Shown: in pieces, positions 42,264-50,919 of the stretch
How the letters are laid out: every line of letters begins with the position of its first letter
Numbering within the stretch: position 1 is the first letter of the stretch
NCBI RefSeq assembly: GCF_000967245.1
Contig: NZ_KQ033877.1
Span: 265,660 to 329,659, forward strand
Length of the DNA stretch: 64,000 nt
Origin: Bombilactobacillus mellis
GTDB lineage: Bacteria; Bacillota; Bacilli; Lactobacillales; Lactobacillaceae
Direction of reading: 5' to 3'
The notes under the pieces: generated by a model
Database searches by the model: none
What the model was told of the DNA's origin: nothing
Seen by the model: only the letters and a program-made list of their open reading frames with translations
Position numbers and translations under genes: made by a program

Positions 42264-43433
42264 ATGGCTAATTTAGAGCAACGCCTCAGTAAAAGTGCTT
42301 TACAACTGCAACCGCAAGATATTTTCCTATTTAATGCGAAAGCTAATAAAATTCCTGGAGTCATTAATATGACCGTCGGTGAACCGAATTTTAGTACTCC
42401 TGATCATATTAAGCAGGCAGCTGAACAAGCGATTGATTCACAACCTTTACGATATACCATCCCTGAAGGTAAGCCGGAATTGACGCAAGTGATTGCTGAT
42501 TTTTTGGCAAGCAAGTATCAGCTGCATTATCAACCTGAATCAGAAATTGTAACAACTATTGGCGTGACCGAAGGGGTATTTACAACTTTAAAGTCGATTT
42601 TAGAACCCGGTGATGAAGTATTATTGCCGAGTCCTTGTTTCACTATCTATGAACCGGACATCCGTTTGAATCAGGGTGTGCCTGTAATTATTGATACTTC
42701 TAAGACGGATTTTCGTTTGGATCCACAAGTTCTACAACAAACTTTAGCCGCTCACCCTCAAGCTAAGGCGATTATTTTGAATTATCCGAATAATCCGACT
42801 GGAGTAACTTACACTAGAGAACAACTGCAGCCGTTAGTGGATATTTTGCAGCAATATGATATTTTTGTGATTAGTGATGAAATTTATAGTGAATTATCCT
42901 ATACAACAAAACATGTAAGTATGGCTCAATTATTACCGCAACAAACAATTTTGTTAAATGGACTCTCAAAATCCCATGCAATGACTGGCTGGCGTGTTGG
43001 TTATATTTGTGGTCCGCAAAAGATTATGCAGCATATATTACATGTGCATGAATTAGTTACGACTTCGATTTCTGCTCCGTCGCAGTATGCTGCTCAAGAG
43101 GCTTTGGCCCATGGATTAGATGACACTTTACCTATGAAAGCCGATTATCAAAAACGACGTGATGTTTTATTGCAAGGATTAACTCAATTAGGATTTAAGG
43201 TAACCAAGCCGCAAGGGGCATTTTATATGTTTGCCCAAATAGCGCCGCAATTAAATCAGGATGATCGCCAATTAGCTCAGGAATTATTGGCTCAAGAAAA
43301 GCTGGCACTTTTGCCAGGAAGCTTTTTTGGCGTTGGCGGAGCAGGTTATGTCCGTTTCAGTTATGCTGCTAGCATGACGGCGATTGAAGGTGCTTTGGAC
43401 CGCCTACATGATTATATTAACAAGGTCAGTTAG
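42264..43433 (+). CDS. Class I/II aminotransferase (PatA/AraT-like)
   Basis: 389-aa fold-type I PLP enzyme. The PLP lysine is in LNGLSKSHAMTGWRVGY, with NYPNNPTG (Asn contacting PLP), ISDEIYSEL (Asp) and the carboxylate-binding Arg in GYVRFSYA. N-terminal GEPNFSTPDHIKQAA is typical of the aspartate/aromatic/N-acetyl-diaminopimelate aminotransferase group of lactobacilli. AAAGGAGG lies before the ATG. It is followed after 9 bp by a glycosyltransferase gene, so co-transcription is likely. Exact amino donor not determinable. Confidence 0.9.
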   Translation: MANLEQRLSKSALQLQPQDIFLFNAKANKIPGVINMTVGEPNFSTPDHIKQAAEQAIDSQPLRYTIPEGKPELTQVIADFLASKYQLHYQPESEIVTTIGVTEGVFTTLKSILEPGDEVLLPSPCFTIYEPDIRLNQGVPVIIDTSKTDFRLDPQVLQQTLAAHPQAKAIILNYPNNPTGVTYTREQLQPLVDILQQYDIFVISDEIYSELSYTTKHVSMAQLLPQQTILLNGLSKSHAMTGWRVGYICGPQKIMQHILHVHELVTTSISAPSQYAAQEALAHGLDDTLPMKADYQKRRDVLLQGLTQLGFKVTKPQGAFYMFAQIAPQLNQDDRQLAQELLAQEKLALLPGSFFGVGGAGYVRFSYAASMTAIEGALDRLHDYINKVS

Positions 43434-43442
43434 GTTAAGTTG

Positions 43443-44936
43443 ATGAAATCAAAATTAAATAACGGTTTTACTTTAATTTTACGGATTTGTCTGCTGATTT
43501 TTGCACTTTTAATGACTCTCGGAGCACTAATCTGTGCTAAACAGCTTATTTTTAGCGGGGCGTGGTCTACTCCTAAACGGACACTGGCAGTGTTTATGCT
43601 GACTTTAGGACTGATCTGTGCCAGTTGTTATTTGCTGTTTAAAATTCCGGATCGAACCGTTATTAATCGGCTGGTAGTCGGAGTTTTATTGGTGATATTT
43701 GGAATTTTATTTTTAAGCTGGGTTTACAATACTCCTGTAAAACAGACTAGTGATTATTATACTTTTTGGAAATATGGTCGTCAGGCTGTTTTAGGAGGTC
43801 CGATTTATTATCATGATAATAACTATTTTGCTAAGTGGGCTTATCAGACGGGCTTTTTAACTTATGTAATGGCTGTTATTAAAGTGTTTGGAGCTCATTT
43901 ACGAGTATTGCAGTTTCTGAATGTTTTGTGGCAGCTGGTAGCTTTAGTTTTAACTTATGAATTGGCCCAGCGTCTGTTTCATCACGCAGCTATTAGTCGA
44001 ATTAGTTTGTTTCTTCTTGGTATTAATTGGGAATGGCTGGCTTTAAATGGTCGACTTACTAATCAATATTTAGCGTTGGTTTTTTTCTTGTTGACTTGGA
44101 TTTTGCTGTTGAATGATAATTGGACTTCGTGGCTGGCTGCCGGAGTGACTTTAGCTTTAGGCAATATTGTTCGGCCCTTGGGAATTGCTTTTTTGGTGGG
44201 AATAATTGTTTTTTGCGTTGTTTATCGAATTCTGGCCCGTTCAGAATCTTGGCAGCAAAACTTAGTTTCTGTACTCAGTTTGATCCTCGTTTATTTTTTA
44301 GTTATTGCTGCCAGTGGTAGTTTGATTAAACAGTCTGGGCTGAATGAATTTGGTTTAAAGAACCGGGATTCGGAATGGAAATTTGTGATCGGGCTCAATT
44401 ATCCGTCTCGAGGCAGTTATTCTCGGCCTTTAGTTAAAGAATTTAATTTAAAAGACTCCCGCGCAGTAATGCTAAAACAAGAAAAACAAGTGACCCAACG
44501 GCATATTCGTTATTTGAATAAGCATCATTTATGGGCGTCGTTATTTTTGCAAAAATTCTTCACAGTGTGGTCTAATCCTTCCAATACCTTAAGCTTTTCT
44601 TTGTTTGACCACAATCATTCTCCTCAACAAGTACGGCAGGCCAATCTTTGGTCCTATGCCATTACCGTGAGCGAAATTTTGCTGGTGTTAATGGGGGCTT
44701 TCACTTTGGCAGGGCATAAATATCCCAATTCGTTCAATTTATTATTGCTGATTTTATTTGCTTACGCGGCTGCTCAAGTTATTATTGAAGTTCAGGGACG
44801 ATATCGTTTGGAGTTTGAACCTGTATTGGTAATTATTGCAGCTGTAGGGCTAACTCAGTTATATAGTCCGCAACATTTAAAACTGGTGCCTACATTACAA
44901 GATGGAGGTGAAACGAATTGGTCCCAGGTAAGTTAG
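43443..44936 (+). CDS. GT39-like polytopic glycosyltransferase (YkcB-like)
   Basis: 498 aa, about 11 TM helices. The first large outside loop holds KQTSDYYTFWKYGRQ and GGPIYYHDNNYFAKWAYQTG, the acidic pattern of GT-C enzymes (PMT/ArnT type) that take sugars from undecaprenyl-phosphate. ATG 43443 is favoured over the TTG one codon before. It overlaps the following GT2 gene by 19 bp. The GT39+GT2 pairing resembles B. subtilis ykcB-ykcC and suggests glycosylation of a wall polymer such as teichoic acid. Confidence 0.8.
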   Translation: MKSKLNNGFTLILRICLLIFALLMTLGALICAKQLIFSGAWSTPKRTLAVFMLTLGLICASCYLLFKIPDRTVINRLVVGVLLVIFGILFLSWVYNTPVKQTSDYYTFWKYGRQAVLGGPIYYHDNNYFAKWAYQTGFLTYVMAVIKVFGAHLRVLQFLNVLWQLVALVLTYELAQRLFHHAAISRISLFLLGINWEWLALNGRLTNQYLALVFFLLTWILLLNDNWTSWLAAGVTLALGNIVRPLGIAFLVGIIVFCVVYRILARSESWQQNLVSVLSLILVYFLVIAASGSLIKQSGLNEFGLKNRDSEWKFVIGLNYPSRGSYSRPLVKEFNLKDSRAVMLKQEKQVTQRHIRYLNKHHLWASLFLQKFFTVWSNPSNTLSFSLFDHNHSPQQVRQANLWSYAITVSEILLVLMGAFTLAGHKYPNSFNLLLLILFAYAAAQVIIEVQGRYRLEFEPVLVIIAAVGLTQLYSPQHLKLVPTLQDGGETNWSQVS

Positions 44937-45892
44937 CCATTGTAGTTCCTTGTTATAATGAACAGGAGGTTTTGCCCCAGTCGCTGTCGGTTTTACAAAA
45001 AGTTTTGCAGCAGCTGCAGTCACAACAACAAATTAGTGCTGATAGTCAGATAGTGTTTGTGGATGATGGCAGTCAGGATCAAACTTGGTCTTTAATTAGT
45101 CAATTTAGCCAAACTAATGCTAACGTTGCGGGAATAAAATTAAGTCGCAATTTTGGCCATCAAAATGCTTTGTTAGCTGGTTTAAGCACTGTGAGTGATG
45201 CTGACTTTATTGTGACCATTGATTCGGATTTACAAGATGATCCCCAGGTTATAGCTCAAATGGTGCAGCAGTATTATGCGGGTGCGGAAGTAGTATACGG
45301 GGTTCGTAATAATCGCGACAGTGACAGCCGTTTTAAACGGACCACGGCAGAATGCTTTTATAAATTCATGAATTTTTTGGGAGTTAAATTAGTTCCTGAT
45401 TCGGCCGATTTTCGGCTTTTGAGTCAGCGAGCGGCACAAGTATTACTAGATTATCCCGAAAGAAATCTGTTTTTACGCGGATTAGTCCCTTTGGTGGGTT
45501 TTCCTTCCGCAAAAGTTTATTACCGGCGCCAACCGCGGGCAGCCGGAGTATCTAAATATCCGCTTTTTAAGATGCTGCATTTGGCTCTTGACGGAATTAC
45601 TTCTTTTTCAGTAGCTCCAATTAAATTAATTATGGGCTTAGGCTTAGTAATTGTGGCAGTTTCGCTATTTCTTTTAATTTATACTATTATTCAAAAAATC
45701 CGGGGCGATGTCGTCTCCGGCTGGTCTTCGTTGATGATTTCCATTTGGGGTCTGGGCGGCATTCAATTAATTTGTATAAGTGTTATCGGAGAATATATTG
45801 CAAAAATATTTAATGAAGTAAAACGCCGTCCGCGATTTACTATTGAAAAAAATTTATATCATAAACAAAAGCATGAGGGAAAAAATGACTGA
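44918..45892 (+). CDS. GT2 polyprenyl-phosphate glycosyltransferase (YkcC/CsbB/GtrB-like)
   Basis: 324 aa, TTG start 7 bases after GGAGGTG inside the previous gene. The GT-A domain has VVPCYNEQEVLP, VDDGSQDQTW, the DXD-type TIDSDLQDDP and SADFRLLSQRA. Two C-terminal TM helices (IKLIMGLGLVIVAVSLFLLI; WGLGGIQLICISVIGEYI) anchor it. It charges undecaprenyl-phosphate with a nucleotide sugar, and the GT39-like neighbour would use that donor outside. The 3' end overlaps tyrS by 8 bp. Confidence 0.9.
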   Translation: MVPGKLAIVVPCYNEQEVLPQSLSVLQKVLQQLQSQQQISADSQIVFVDDGSQDQTWSLISQFSQTNANVAGIKLSRNFGHQNALLAGLSTVSDADFIVTIDSDLQDDPQVIAQMVQQYYAGAEVVYGVRNNRDSDSRFKRTTAECFYKFMNFLGVKLVPDSADFRLLSQRAAQVLLDYPERNLFLRGLVPLVGFPSAKVYYRRQPRAAGVSKYPLFKMLHLALDGITSFSVAPIKLIMGLGLVIVAVSLFLLIYTIIQKIRGDVVSGWSSLMISIWGLGGIQLICISVIGEYIAKIFNEVKRRPRFTIEKNLYHKQKHEGKND

Positions 45893-47144
45893 AAATATTA
45901 TTGATGAATTAACTTGGCGTGGAACAATTAATCAACAAACAGACGCTCAAGGTTTAAAAGATTATGTCCAAAATCATAAAATTGCTCTTTATTGTGGAGT
46001 AGATCCCACAGGAGACTCTTTACATGTGGGTCATTTGGTAACTTTTATGATTTTGAAAAGATTTCAACTTTTAGGCCATAAGCCTGTGATTGTCATTGGT
46101 GGCGGTACGGGTTCTATTGGAGATCCTTCTGGTAAAAAATCAGAACGGGTTTTACAAACCATGGAACAGGTGCACCATAATCAAGCAGCATTAACAAAAC
46201 AGATGATTAATTTATTTGGAACGGACAATTTTGAGATTGTTAATAATTACGATTGGTTATCCCAGATTGATCTGTTGACCTTTTTACGGGATTATGGCAA
46301 ATTATTTAATGTTAATACGATGCTCAATAAAGAGATTGTAGCTTCGCGTTTAGAAGCGGGGATTTCGTTTACCGAGTTTACCTATCAGATTTTACAAGCA
46401 ATTGATTTTCTCACTTTATATCGGCAGCATCAGGTACAGTTGCAGATTGGCGGTGGTGATCAGTGGGGCAATATTACTGCTGGAATTGATTTGATTCACC
46501 GCTTGGAAGGCCCTAAGACACCAGTTTTTGGTTTGACTATTCCTTTATTATTAAAAGCCGACGGTACAAAATTTGGTAAAACCGAAGGAGGGGCTGTTTG
46601 GTTAGATGCCCATAAGACCAGTCCTTATGAATTTTATCAATTTTGGTTTAATACTGATGATCGTGATGTAGTAAAATACTTAAAATATTTTACATTCTTG
46701 AGTCGAGAAGAAATTGCTTCCTTAGCCAAACAAGTACAGGAGGCACCAGAAAAGCGTGCCGCTCAAAGAACTTTAGCTCGAGAAGTAACTAAATTTGTTC
46801 ATGGCTCAGCAGCAGTAGAACAAGCTGAGCGAATTTCGGCGGCTTTATTCTCCGGAGACTTATTAAAGTTATCTGCCGATGAAATTGAACAAGGATTTCA
46901 TGGTGTTCCTGCAGTAGAATATCATGGCGGAGTGGTTAATCTGGTTGAATTTTTGGTAGATAAGACCCAGATCGAACCTTCTCGAAGACAGGCCCGTGAA
47001 GATATTCAAAACGGGGCTATTTATGTTAATGGCCAAAGACAGCAGGATCTTGATTTTCAAGTCGATCCCCAAACGGCGTTTTCCGGCCGTTTTGTGATCA
47101 TTAGAAAGGGCAAGAAAAAATATACTTTAGTCCGAACCAAATAG
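45885..47144 (+). CDS. tyrS: Tyrosyl-tRNA synthetase
   Basis: 419 aa from ATG 45885 (GAGGGA 4-5 bases upstream). The in-frame extension to 45843 runs into the GT2 gene and is not supported. The class I signature HIGH appears as HVGH in CGVDPTGDSLHVGHLV. The KMSKS loop is KFGKTEGG. Tyrosine-binding residues lie in GGGDQWGNITAG. A C-terminal S4-type RNA-binding domain starts about 350. It overlaps the glycosyltransferase gene and has no T-box leader, unusual for a lactobacillar tyrS. Confidence 0.95.
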   Translation: MTENIIDELTWRGTINQQTDAQGLKDYVQNHKIALYCGVDPTGDSLHVGHLVTFMILKRFQLLGHKPVIVIGGGTGSIGDPSGKKSERVLQTMEQVHHNQAALTKQMINLFGTDNFEIVNNYDWLSQIDLLTFLRDYGKLFNVNTMLNKEIVASRLEAGISFTEFTYQILQAIDFLTLYRQHQVQLQIGGGDQWGNITAGIDLIHRLEGPKTPVFGLTIPLLLKADGTKFGKTEGGAVWLDAHKTSPYEFYQFWFNTDDRDVVKYLKYFTFLSREEIASLAKQVQEAPEKRAAQRTLAREVTKFVHGSAAVEQAERISAALFSGDLLKLSADEIEQGFHGVPAVEYHGGVVNLVEFLVDKTQIEPSRRQAREDIQNGAIYVNGQRQQDLDFQVDPQTAFSGRFVIIRKGKKKYTLVRTK

Positions 47145-47186
47145 TAATATTTAAAACAATTTCGCCTGAGCGATTAGAAAGAGATA

Positions 47187-47960
47187 ATGATTAACGTGCG
47201 AACTCCCCAAAGTATTTTTGAAATTAAACAAACAGCTAGAAAAACTCTGCAGCAACAACCTCAGAGTATTCTGAAATTAGGTTGGGCCCCAGTTTTACTT
47301 TTAATGGGGATTATTTATTTAGCGATGCGCTGGGTGATGAATTTTGCCGCTCAGCTGCCTTCGACCGCCACTTATGATCAAATTTATACAGCAATGACCA
47401 AATTATTAGCAAATAATCCTCAAATTTATCAGCAGATCTTTTGGTACAGTGTCGAGGCGAGATTGGCTTATTTTCTGGTATTTACGGGAGTCACTTTTAC
47501 TTGCTTGGATTTAGTACGACAGCCGCATCAAAGCTTAGGCTGGAACAGTGCTTGGCAGTTATTTTCGAGCCGTTATTTTTTTGCTACTATTAGTTTGTGG
47601 TTGGTTATTTTTGTGATCAGTCAATTAGGCTTTTGGCTGCCAGCATTTTTAGGATTGTTAGTAATGCTGTTTGTTCGCTACGGCTTTATAATGACTTATT
47701 TTATTTATAAAGATCTAACCCGCAAACAAAAACTGGCTTGGCGGCAAATTTGGCAAACTTTGCGTTTAAGCTGGCGTTTGATGCGGGGGCATAAGTTACG
47801 GTTCTTTTTCCTGGATTTTAGTTTCTTGGGCTGGGACTTATTGAATTATTTCAGTTGGGGAGTAGTTAATTTATATGTTGCTCCTTATAAAGCTGCTAGT
47901 TATGCTGCCTTTTATCAGGATCTGCTACGTTTATATGAGGGGAAAATTATTATTAAATAA
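47187..47960 (+). CDS. DUF975 family membrane protein
   Basis: 257 aa. The N-terminal helix IFEIKQTARKTLQQQPQSIL followed by four to five TM spans and a Trp-rich C-terminal segment (SWRLMRGHKLRFFFLDFSFLGWDLLNYFSWGV) fits DUF975 (YciC-like glycerophosphoryl-diester-type membrane proteins). GAAAGAGA lies before the ATG. It follows tyrS by 42 bp and precedes a bidirectional terminator. Function unknown. Confidence 0.82.
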   Translation: MINVRTPQSIFEIKQTARKTLQQQPQSILKLGWAPVLLLMGIIYLAMRWVMNFAAQLPSTATYDQIYTAMTKLLANNPQIYQQIFWYSVEARLAYFLVFTGVTFTCLDLVRQPHQSLGWNSAWQLFSSRYFFATISLWLVIFVISQLGFWLPAFLGLLVMLFVRYGFIMTYFIYKDLTRKQKLAWRQIWQTLRLSWRLMRGHKLRFFFLDFSFLGWDLLNYFSWGVVNLYVAPYKAASYAAFYQDLLRLYEGKIIIK

Positions 47961-47962
47961 AA

Positions 47963-48012
47963 AAACCGCTTCTTTACTGGGAATTTTCCGAAGTAGAGTT
48001 GCGGTTTATTTT
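47963..48012. terminator. Bidirectional terminator
   Basis: AAACCGC (47963-47969) and GCGGTTT (48001-48007) close a long hairpin that overlaps the 3' end of the convergent mntR-like gene, so the last codons of that gene are inside the hairpin. Confidence 0.7.
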
Positions 48013-48654
48013 TTCGACAAAAATAAAATCAGTGGTTTTTTGGCTGAGCGTAATTTCACGGCCGTTTTCGGTACGAACAATTAGAGAGTCATCAAAGGGT
48101 AGATGTTGCACGACCAGCAATTTTTGGTTCAAATTAAGCTTTAATTTGCAAAAATAGTCTAAGAATTCACGATTATCAAAAATACGCACGATTGTTACCC
48201 AAACATTTGGCTCCACTTGACTTAAAATCAGATCATCATCATCAGTTTCCCCCTGTCCATTGCCGGGAATAATGGCACCATGCGGACATTTTTGCGGATA
48301 ATGCAGAAAAGCATTCAAAGCTGCTAATAATTGATCATCGGTGGCATGTTCTAAGGAGTCAGCCGTTTGGTGCACGTTATTAATGGTATAATGAAGATTA
48401 TTAGTAAGGAACACTTCCCAAATGCGATGTTTTTTTACTAATTTTTCAGCTAATTTTTGTCCTGATGTTGTCAGCTCAATGGCATTATAAGGAGTATGTT
48501 TAATATAACCGTTGCGGGCTAAGTTGACCAGCATTTCGGTAACTGAGGGAGCACTGACTTGCATCATGGCAGCTAATCTTTTATTAGTTACTTTTTGAAA
48601 GCTATGCTGTAATTCAAAAATATTTTTGAGATAGTCTTCTTTATTCGGTGACAA
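47974..48654 (-). CDS. DtxR/MntR family metal-dependent regulator
   Basis: 226 aa, TTG start 8 bases after AGAGG. N-terminal winged helix (1-65: DYLKNIFELQ, TNKRLAAMMQVSAPSVTEML) is followed by the dimerisation/metal-binding domain (SGQKLAEKLVKKHRIWEVFL; SLEHATDDQL; HPQKCPHG-like YPQKCPHGAIIPG). A C-terminal SH3/FeoA-like domain completes it (150-226). It represses Mn or Fe uptake genes when metal is bound. No metal transporter lies next to it here, so its targets are elsewhere. Confidence 0.92.
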   Translation of the reverse strand: MSPNKEDYLKNIFELQHSFQKVTNKRLAAMMQVSAPSVTEMLVNLARNGYIKHTPYNAIELTTSGQKLAEKLVKKHRIWEVFLTNNLHYTINNVHQTADSLEHATDDQLLAALNAFLHYPQKCPHGAIIPGNGQGETDDDDLILSQVEPNVWVTIVRIFDNREFLDYFCKLKLNLNQKLLVVQHLPFDDSLIVRTENGREITLSQKTTDFIFVEKINRNSTSENSQ

Positions 48655-48740
48655 TTATGTAACCTCTTCTGTCAATTTGATAATCTCATTATAAAGTGTT
48701 GCTCATTCAGGTGCAATTTTTTATTTAGGGGGAATTAATA

Positions 48741-49262
48741 ATGACGCGGGAACGGCATTTTGATATTTTTAGTTTAATTATTGGGATTTTTTCGTTGTTC
48801 GTCGGTTATGAAATTATGAAGCATCCTGCTTCAGGTTTAATTACGATTGTCCTGTTACTGGGTATTTTTTCTCTGGTACGTGGAATTTATCAATGCTGGC
48901 TGGCTTATCGTATTCATCAATTAATGAGGCAAAGTCATGTAGGATTTTTAGTATTTTCGGCAATTGTAGATATTTTATTAGGTATTATTTTTCTGTTTAA
49001 TTTGCCTTTAGGATTAACCACCTTAATTTATATTTTGGCCTTTTGGTTTATTATTGATGGTATTGCTGAAATTACTCTAGTACCGTTTTATCGCCTGTTT
49101 GGCCGTGGTTATTATTGGCTGATCATTATTTTAGCAATTCTGAGTATTATTGCGGGGATTATCCTTTTATTTCGGCCGTTTTTGGGCGGAGTATTAATTG
49201 TTTCTCTAGCAGCAGTGTATTTCTTTATGGCCGGCATTTTGGAAATTATTGAAGCTTTTTAA
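48741..49262 (+). CDS. HdeD/DUF308 family membrane protein
   Basis: 173 aa, six short TM helices in three pairs, with the repeat-like elements GIFSLFVGYEIMKHP, DILLGIIFLFNLPLG and AILSIIAGIILLFRPFLGG that define DUF308 (HdeD in E. coli acid resistance). AGGGGGA lies before the ATG. It is divergent from the mntR-like gene. Role unknown in Gram-positives; acid or envelope stress is possible. Confidence 0.87.
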   Translation: MTRERHFDIFSLIIGIFSLFVGYEIMKHPASGLITIVLLLGIFSLVRGIYQCWLAYRIHQLMRQSHVGFLVFSAIVDILLGIIFLFNLPLGLTTLIYILAFWFIIDGIAEITLVPFYRLFGRGYYWLIIILAILSIIAGIILLFRPFLGGVLIVSLAAVYFFMAGILEIIEAF

Positions 49263-49291
49263 AAAAATTGTCACTCAGGCCAATTTTCTAT

Positions 49292-49319
49292 TTGCAAAAG
49301 AGCAATTTTTTGGTATTAT
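49292..49319 (+). promoter_or_regulatory. Promoter of tRNA-Thr
   Basis: TTGCAA and TATTAT with a 16-base spacer, 17 bp before the tRNA 5' end. Confidence 0.7.
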
Positions 49320-49335
49320 AGATAGGTACTGAGTT

Positions 49336-49408
49336 GCCATCTTAGCTCAGTAGGTAGAGCGCCACCGTGGTAAGGTGGAGGTCGTCGGTCCGAATCCGAT
49401 AGATGGCT
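49336..49408 (+). tRNA. tRNA-Thr (anticodon GGU)
   Basis: 73 nt. The acceptor arms GCCATCT/AGATGGC pair fully; the anticodon stem CCACC/GGTGG has the loop GTGGTAA, giving anticodon GGT for ACC/ACU. D-arm AGCTCAGTAGGTAGAGC is normal. The T-stem is GTCGG/CCGAT, but the T-loop reads TCCGAAT, so position 55 is C in place of the near-universal U. No CCA is encoded; the discriminator base is T. Confidence 0.93.
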
Positions 49409-49425
49409 TGGAAAAAAACGGTTCA

Positions 49426-49456
49426 AGAGATGAAAAATAATTTCATCTCTTTTTTT
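49426..49456 (+). terminator. Terminator after tRNA-Thr
   Basis: AGAGATGAAA-aataa-TTTCATCTCTTTTTTT. Confidence 0.92.
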
Positions 49457-49541
49457 GTGTATAAAGCACAGTTAGGAAAGATTTAACTACTTAAATTAGT
49501 TTTTTTTAAATTAAGGATGGCATGTTCTAACAAAATTCGCT

Positions 49542-49590
49542 ACAATTAAAATTGTTTAATAAAAATAGATTCTTTTTATTAATCTATTTT
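49542..49590. promoter_or_regulatory. Two palindromes before the MFS gene
   Basis: ACAATT-aa-AATTGT (49542-49555) overlaps a TACAAT -10-like box. AAAATAGATT-(9)-AATCTATTTT (49562-49590) follows, 30 bp before the GAGGAGGG ribosome site. Possible operators of a substrate-specific regulator not in this window. Confidence 0.4.
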
Positions 49591-49636
49591 GAATTCATTG
49601 AAAGCAACTTGACCATAGTAAGAGGAGGGTATTTTA

Positions 49637-50842
49637 TTGGGAGAAAATAATACGAGAGCTGCTGGTCAAGGCAATATGAAAACAATTATTGCCTTGATGG
49701 TGGGTTATTCTGTAATTTATATGGATAAACAGATGGTCTCTGCTGCCATTGTACCTATTGGGCAGCAGTTTCATCTCAGTTCTACACAGACCAGTTTTAT
49801 CATGAGTGCGTTCTTTTTAGCTTATTGTTTAATGAGTATTCCTGCTGGTTGGTTAGTGGATAAGTTTGGCTCTAAGAATATCTTAATGTTATCTTTAGTT
49901 TTAACTGCGGTTTTTGCCTACGCTTTTGGCTGGGCCAACGGCCTGATCTTTTTTATTTTACTGCGTTTTGGATCAGGAATTGGTAATAGCGGTTATCCTT
50001 CTGCTGCCTCGAAAGCCATTGCTGAACATTTTGATTCCGATCGCCGGGTGTTTATGCAGTCAGCTGTTCTGACTACGACCGGTATTGGTGCAATTTTGGC
50101 TTTTACAATTGGGACTAATGTCATTGCTATTAATTGGCGTTATGGTTATTTCTTATTGGGCACTTTGTTTGTCATTGCACTGTTGATTATTGGATTTTTT
50201 ATTCCAAAGTCACAAACCGCGGCCATTGCTGATAAAGCTCAGCCCCAGGTGGGATTAGCTAAAGTTTTAACTGATCCTAACGTTATTATTTTGGCGATTG
50301 TTATGGTACTGATAAATATTACAGCCTATGGCAGTTCATCTTGGCTACCTACTTATTTAACCCAGACGTATCACTTGTCTTTAAAGTCGGCGGGTTATTT
50401 ATTAGCAGTTAATGCTATTTGGCAAATTGTCGGTAGTTTAGGTACAGGGGTAGTTTTATCTAAATGGTTTGCCGGACAGCAAAAGAAGTTTTTAATTTTG
50501 TCTTCTCTAATTGCAATGCTGGCGACAATTGTTATGGTTTCTGTGCATAATTTAGTAATTGTAGCAATTATGATGGCGATTTCTAATTTAACCATTGTGG
50601 CTACTTTTACCGGAGCCTTCACGTGGTCGCAACGTTTATTTACTAAAGACCGTATTGGTTCAGCTACAGGAGTATTGAATTTTGGTGGGACTTTCGGAGG
50701 AGTCTTAGGACCAATGCTGGGTGGATTTTTAATAGATGCTTTTCATAAGAATTTTGTCGTAGCCTTTATTGTTCTGGGAATTATTTTATTTTTGAGTAGC
50801 GTCTTAGCTTTGGTGATTAAACCTCGTGATCATGCTAATTAG
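49637..50842 (+). CDS. MFS transporter (anion:cation symporter-like)
   Basis: 401 aa, TTG start behind GAGGAGGG; the ATG at 49677 is a weaker alternative. Twelve TM helices. The MFS loop motif is readable as GWLVDKFGSKNIL, and RFGSGIGNSGYPSAASKAIAEHF is typical of the ACS branch (hexuronate, glucarate or phthalate carriers). No matching catabolic gene is adjacent, so the substrate remains open. Palindromes upstream suggest regulation. Confidence 0.85.
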   Translation: MGENNTRAAGQGNMKTIIALMVGYSVIYMDKQMVSAAIVPIGQQFHLSSTQTSFIMSAFFLAYCLMSIPAGWLVDKFGSKNILMLSLVLTAVFAYAFGWANGLIFFILLRFGSGIGNSGYPSAASKAIAEHFDSDRRVFMQSAVLTTTGIGAILAFTIGTNVIAINWRYGYFLLGTLFVIALLIIGFFIPKSQTAAIADKAQPQVGLAKVLTDPNVIILAIVMVLINITAYGSSSWLPTYLTQTYHLSLKSAGYLLAVNAIWQIVGSLGTGVVLSKWFAGQQKKFLILSSLIAMLATIVMVSVHNLVIVAIMMAISNLTIVATFTGAFTWSQRLFTKDRIGSATGVLNFGGTFGGVLGPMLGGFLIDAFHKNFVVAFIVLGIILFLSSVLALVIKPRDHAN

Positions 50843-50873
50843 TGATAAAACTATCTTTATAGATAACTTATAT

Positions 50874-50904
50874 AAAAAGCCGCTATTATTAATAGCGGCT
50901 TTTT
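50874..50904. terminator. Bidirectional terminator
   Basis: AAAAAGCCGCTATT-att-AATAGCGGCTTTTT between the convergent MFS and lipoprotein genes. Confidence 0.92.
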
Positions 50905-50919
50905 ATTGCTTGAACTTTA

